A stretch of DNA of 64,000 nucleotides from Sanghuangporus weigelae (lineage: Eukaryota; Basidiomycota; Agaricomycetes; Hymenochaetales; Hymenochaetaceae): the NCBI GenBank assembly GCA_033182465.1, contig CP137329.1, positions 1,178,001 to 1,242,000 of the forward strand, read 5' to 3'. The position numbers were made by a program, and so were the translations under genes. Shown in pieces: positions 60,547-64,000 of the stretch (positions are counted from its first letter, which is position 1; the number at the start of each line of letters is the position of its first letter). The notes below the pieces were generated by a model. That model did no database searches and was not told where the DNA came from. It saw only the letters and a program-made list of their open reading frames with translations.

Positions 60547-62010
60547 TTGAACGCGCACGGATATGGATACGGCATGGAAGATTTTGGACGATCTCGATGG
60601 TGTCGACCCGGCAGTAAATGCGGCTTAATGGACCGCATCAATTTGGGTGAGTTTCCGGTTCCCGCGGCAGCGCAAATTTCACCGAACGTATCTGCGGATA
60701 GCTTGTTCAACTTTAGTCCAAATATTTCAATGATCAACCGCATGCAGAAAAGCAGCGAGACGTTCACCGAGGTTTTTGTTGAATATGTCAGGATGCAGGG
60801 TGAACTGGCTAAGAAACAGCGCGACGTGGAAAATCTTGATCGTACGCTTGGTGGAGTTCTTGCTGAGGAGTACAAGGCGCGAATGGAGAACGAGCAGAGC
60901 GAGGTTATTCGTGAGGCGCACGAGGCAATCATGACACTGCATGCTCAACTTGCGAGTATCCAAGCCGGCCGTCAGGGGTCGATTCAGGCTTACATCAAAG
61001 AGAGGGACATGCTGAAGACTATGATTCTCGTTATGAACGGGGCGGGGCACTTCCAGCTGCTACTTCTACTCAACAAGCGAGTCCATTGTCTCCTGAATGG
61101 ATCTGTTCGCGAGCCAAAGGAGCTTGAGGAAGTCCGAACTAACTTCGAGGCGTACCGAAAAGAAATGGGGGTTGATACTATCAAGCTTCGCGAAGAAATT
61201 CTTCAATACCAGCTTGAATCCAGTCAACCGGGTGCGGTACTCGCAAAGGCTAACGCGAGGATTGAAGTCCTCAATGGTAAGTTTATTGTGTTTGTCCTCA
61301 ACGGGTCGAGCTCACCATTTGGGCCAGAGCGGCATCGCATGGCTCAGGAACAGTACATCATGCACGAGCGAGAAGCTCAAAATCTGCAGAAACGGAACCA
61401 ACCACTGCACGATCAATGGATATCGCATGCAACCATGCTGCCGAAGAATGAACCTCTGCTAATACCCAGTTCGAGCGATTGCGGAACGAATGCTCCAATC
61501 TTCGTGCAGAAAAGAAGGTAGCCGTTAACTTACGCGTCTTGTGATTCATATTAACTCGAGATGTAGGATGTGCAGACTCGATTAATTGATGAGAACAAAA
61601 TTCTGTCTCAGGAGCGGTCTCGTATGGCGGACTTGATTGCCAACGTGCAGAAAATGCACAATGACATTGACAGGGCGAACGGCAGCGGTAGGCGAAGATT
61701 TGAGTCCCAAATCCATAATCTGGAGGGCCAAGCGTAAGGGTTCCTCTATATTATGTTTGCTTTCGCATATTAACATTCAATTTTGAATGCTTTAGTCAGG
61801 ATCTTCGAACTCAGCTATCGCCTGCGAGTGCGACACAGTCCGACAAGTTTCATTGCCAAGAGATATCGAAGTTTAGGAACTGCGAACTAAGATCTTTGAT
61901 CTCCCGGGACTTGGACGCTGTTTTCTCGACGAGATGGATCGAACAGCGCATTTCACCTCGACACAACCTTCTGTATCAGACCGTGAACGGATCAGTGCAT
62001 TGGCAGATAG
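60547..62010 (+). pseudogene. Decayed fragment of nuclear-pore protein TPR/MLP1
   Basis: A partial copy of the TPR/MLP1 nucleoprotein, a coiled-coil filament of the nuclear-pore basket. It reads as an open frame over 60547-61521 with family-like coiled-coil: EVFVEYVRMQGELAKKQRDV, EVIREAHEAIMTLHAQLASI, GSIQAYIKERDMLKTMILV, NFEAYRKEMGVDTIKLREEI and ERHRMAQEQYIMHEREAQNL. A 54-base GT...AG intron near 61276-61330 is still visible. After about 61420 the family sequence continues in other frames (ANTQFERLRNECSNLRAEKK; then SRMADLIANVQKMHNDIDRA near 61620; then QVSLPRDIEV near 61840), with at least one in-frame stop and more than one frame change. The resemblance ends near 62010. A full TPR is well over 1,500 residues, so this is a truncated duplicate, not the working gene. 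It lies beside transposon-rich sequence. Confidence 0.75.
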
Positions 62011-63160
62011 GTAAGGCTTGGACAGTAGCTAGCCAAGATGGTTGTCGTACACGAAATCTAGATTAACATAATTTCTATATCAAGTAATTTTTATCCTGAT
62101 ATAAGCAGCAATACTATCGTGTGATCCCTCTTTTCATTTTTCCTTCTTTTCATTTTTGCTGTTTCCCTACCTTCTGCTCCCCCACTTGTCTTGAAAAAAT
62201 TCACATATATGTATTTCAGTGCCAGGAACACGATTCTGCAGTTTTTTTGAGTAGAAACCTTATAGTTGCAATAAAATTGTCGAAAAATGCATTTTCTCAG
62301 CTTGGGAGGTGCCATATTTGCCACGTAAAAAATTCCAGTCAACCCATTCCACAACCACTCTTATCCCAGAGCACTTGTAACACAGTCATATACTCCTGCA
62401 ATTTTTTCTGTGCAGATTTGTGTGCGTTGGCAATTAAAATTGAAAGATGAGTCCTGGGATGGTGACATGAGGTGACAAATGAGTCTGGTTTGCTTATCCG
62501 ACCACGCCTCACGGAAACTGTGACAATATGTAACAAAAGATGAAAAGAGGGATACCCCTTGATATTTTGCTTACAGCCGTTTGCAAAAGTAATGAGAATC
62601 ACGTGATTTCACCACTTTTCTCGCCATGAGAGCCTCAAAACACAGATAAAATCATATCTCACCCAAATCTCAACGGTTTCACATCATCTAAGTTGCTAAA
62701 TTCATCTTTTCGAAAGGGCTTTCGCTTAAAGAAAACTGTAGAGAAAATAGAGCGAAAAATGACCCTAAAATGGCGAAAATATCGGTTTTTGCCTCTTCCT
62801 TGCATGTGCAATTTTTTCTGTGATCCCTGCTGGTCCAGCACCTCCCCAAAGCTATCCAGAATGATAATATGATTATAAAATGAATTTACAGACTGAGTTT
62901 GAGTTGAATTGTGTACCAGAATGTGCTGCTTTGAGGCATGCCTGAATCACTCAAAACTCATCATTTCCCCCTAGCCTCCCAGGCTCCAGGAAAAATTCTT
63001 ACAGGCCAGATTCATGCATGTAAATTCATTTTGGATATAAGAGACTAGGTTTGTGTACTAGCTAAGGCCTCAGCATCCACTGGTGAGCTGGGCTGAACAA
63101 GTGATTCTGGTTGTATGCATCATTTTAGACAGCATCTTCCCAGCTCACCAGTGGATGCTG
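62011..63160. repeat. AT-rich, unclassified repeat-like stretch
   Basis: About 1.15 kb with no gene. It has homopolymer A/T runs and an exact 16-base direct repeat (TGCAATTTTTTCTGTG at 62397 and 62807). A 22-base inverted repeat closes its right end. It looks like a non-autonomous element or transposon debris, but I cannot name a family. Confidence 0.45.
63071..63160. repeat. Perfect 22-base inverted repeat, 46-base spacer
   Basis: The arms at 63071-63092 and 63139-63160 are exact reverse complements (left arm begins CAGCATCCACTGG). The right arm ends exactly where the adjoining LTR begins. It may be a fold-back element or the end of a DNA transposon. Confidence 0.9.
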
Positions 63161-63447
63161 TGTTGTGAGGGAGCGAACACGAATATCCGAGAGGAAAACT
63201 CTCTATTATTTTGTTATACAGTTTTTACAGCGGTTTTATAATACTGAAGGGATCTGAGACATAAGTCAGGATAGAACGGTAAAGAAATAGAATGGTAATA
63301 CAATTCAAAAAAGCGAAAGAGAATTGACAAACAAGAATGACAAGCACAAAACCGAAAGAATGCAAATGATTAATAAATACCATATATTCATTCCAAACGG
63401 CAAGTGAAACAACTCGATCGGAACTTCGACAGTTTGATAATCCAACA
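63161..63447 (-). mobile_element. LTR of a Ty1/Copia-like retroelement (partial element)
   Basis: A 287-base LTR bounded by TGTTG...CAACA. On its right side lies a polypurine tract (GAGGGGGAG read on the minus strand, 63449-63457), so this is the 3' LTR of a minus-strand element whose internal part begins at 63448. The PPT plus TGTTG start is typical of Ty1/Copia elements. Only the LTR and about 21 bases of interior are present before another element interrupts it. It is a fossil; age cannot be estimated because the partner LTR is not in view. Confidence 0.68.
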
Positions 63448-63468
63448 CTCCCCCTCAAAGTGTGCGAA

Positions 63469-63888
63469 TGTTAGGCGGCGAGACTAACAGACGTCGATCT
63501 CGAGGCGGCCAACACAACAACAAACAACAGGCTAAACGCGAGTTGCCGAGCTAGACACAAGCTATGTCGAAGTGAAGGTAAGTAGAATTCAGCAAACTAG
63601 TAGTACAAGAGTAGGTACCTATGTCGAAGTGAAGGTAAGTAGAATAGTAAGACAAGGAATCAAAAGAGTCAAACTATCTACTTATATAGGCTTCGAGCGC
63701 GTGAAAGGTCTACTCTAATAAGGAATCACATGACGAGGGAGCGGGGTGATTAGTGAGCCTGGTAGAATGTCGTAGAACATTCTAACGAGTGGATGAGTAA
63801 TCACAAAGAAAATAAAAGAAAAGGAAAAGAATATTAAAATCAAAGGATGACGTAAGAAAAGAAAAAGGAAAATGTTCGAGTCCTAACA
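63469..63888 (-). mobile_element. LTR of a second retroelement (probably Ty3/Gypsy), nested in the first
   Basis: A 420-base LTR bounded by TGTTA...TAACA, with a polypurine tract to its right (AAGGGGGGGT on the minus strand, 63891-63900). It is therefore the 3' LTR of a minus-strand element whose body continues past the window. Read on the minus strand it contains TATATAAG (63681-63688), a likely promoter box. A direct repeat of about 26 bases occurs twice inside it (about 63572 and 63620). The long G-run of the PPT and the TGTTA start suggest Ty3/Gypsy, but internal genes are out of view. It is inserted beside the PPT of the first element. Confidence 0.66.
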
Positions 63889-64000
63889 TCACCCCCCCTT
63901 CAAGGTTGGGCGTCCCGACCAACCGCTATATCCTTCCGAGGTTGTGAACTTACGTATCGCACGAAGACTCTGACGGGGTATCGACAACTTCCTTGGAGCG
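63889..64000 (-). mobile_element. Internal part of the second retroelement (runs off the window)
   Basis: Sequence inward of the second LTR: polypurine tract and the first ~100 bases of interior. No coding domain can be recognised in so short a piece. Confidence 0.5.

Noticed and set aside
1-64000. tRNA, rRNA, CRISPR or bacterial-type operons
   Set aside because: I looked for B-box-like GTTCRANYC strings in tRNA context and for spaced repeats and found none. The gene structure is plainly fungal.

Overview
The window is nuclear DNA of a filamentous basidiomycete, most likely an Agaricomycete. Protein-coding genes are split by many short introns (about 45-75 bases, GT...AG with two convincing GC...AG cases). 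The proteins recognised are typical of mushroom-forming fungi: a CPAF-like S41 peptidase, DUF6534 seven-helix membrane proteins, a membrane-anchored histidine acid phosphatase and a GPH-type sugar transporter. Exon joins were made by eye from reading frame, splice consensus and family motifs, so some individual junctions may be off.

Left part (1-16.7 kb): an S41 peptidase cut by the left edge, then divergently an RSC7-like chromatin-remodelling subunit and a DUF1308 protein. A tandem array of three DUF6534 paralogues follows (8.2-13.8 kb). One copy carries a 2-base frameshift and another a damaged splice donor. Next comes a phytase-like phosphatase with an N-terminal membrane anchor.

Middle (16.7-33.7 kb): two long gene-poor gaps flank a Ser-rich protein of unknown function. 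A fourth, apparently intact DUF6534 copy lies at 23.5-25.0 kb. After it come a small five-exon gene, the AP-1 mu adaptin, a PQ-loop membrane protein, GAR transformylase (ADE8) and threonine synthase (THR4).

Right part (33.7-64 kb): an unassigned 2.2 kb gap; a large Ser/Pro-rich coiled-coil protein; DUS3 and RRP9 sharing a 225-base divergent promoter; a GPH sugar transporter; URC4 (uracil catabolism); a small Cys-rich protein; HIS2; SPO7; and a signal-peptide/transmembrane protein. The right end is repeat-rich. It holds a decayed fragment of the nuclear-pore protein TPR/MLP1, an AT-rich unclassified stretch, a perfect 22-base inverted repeat, and two LTR retroelement ends, one inserted in the other, running off the window.

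Most of the window is ordinary housekeeping sequence. I see no biosynthetic cluster, CRISPR, tRNA or rRNA. The least ordinary features are the DUF6534 family at different stages of decay, the HE-type phosphatase, the small Cys-rich and five-exon genes, and the decayed right end.
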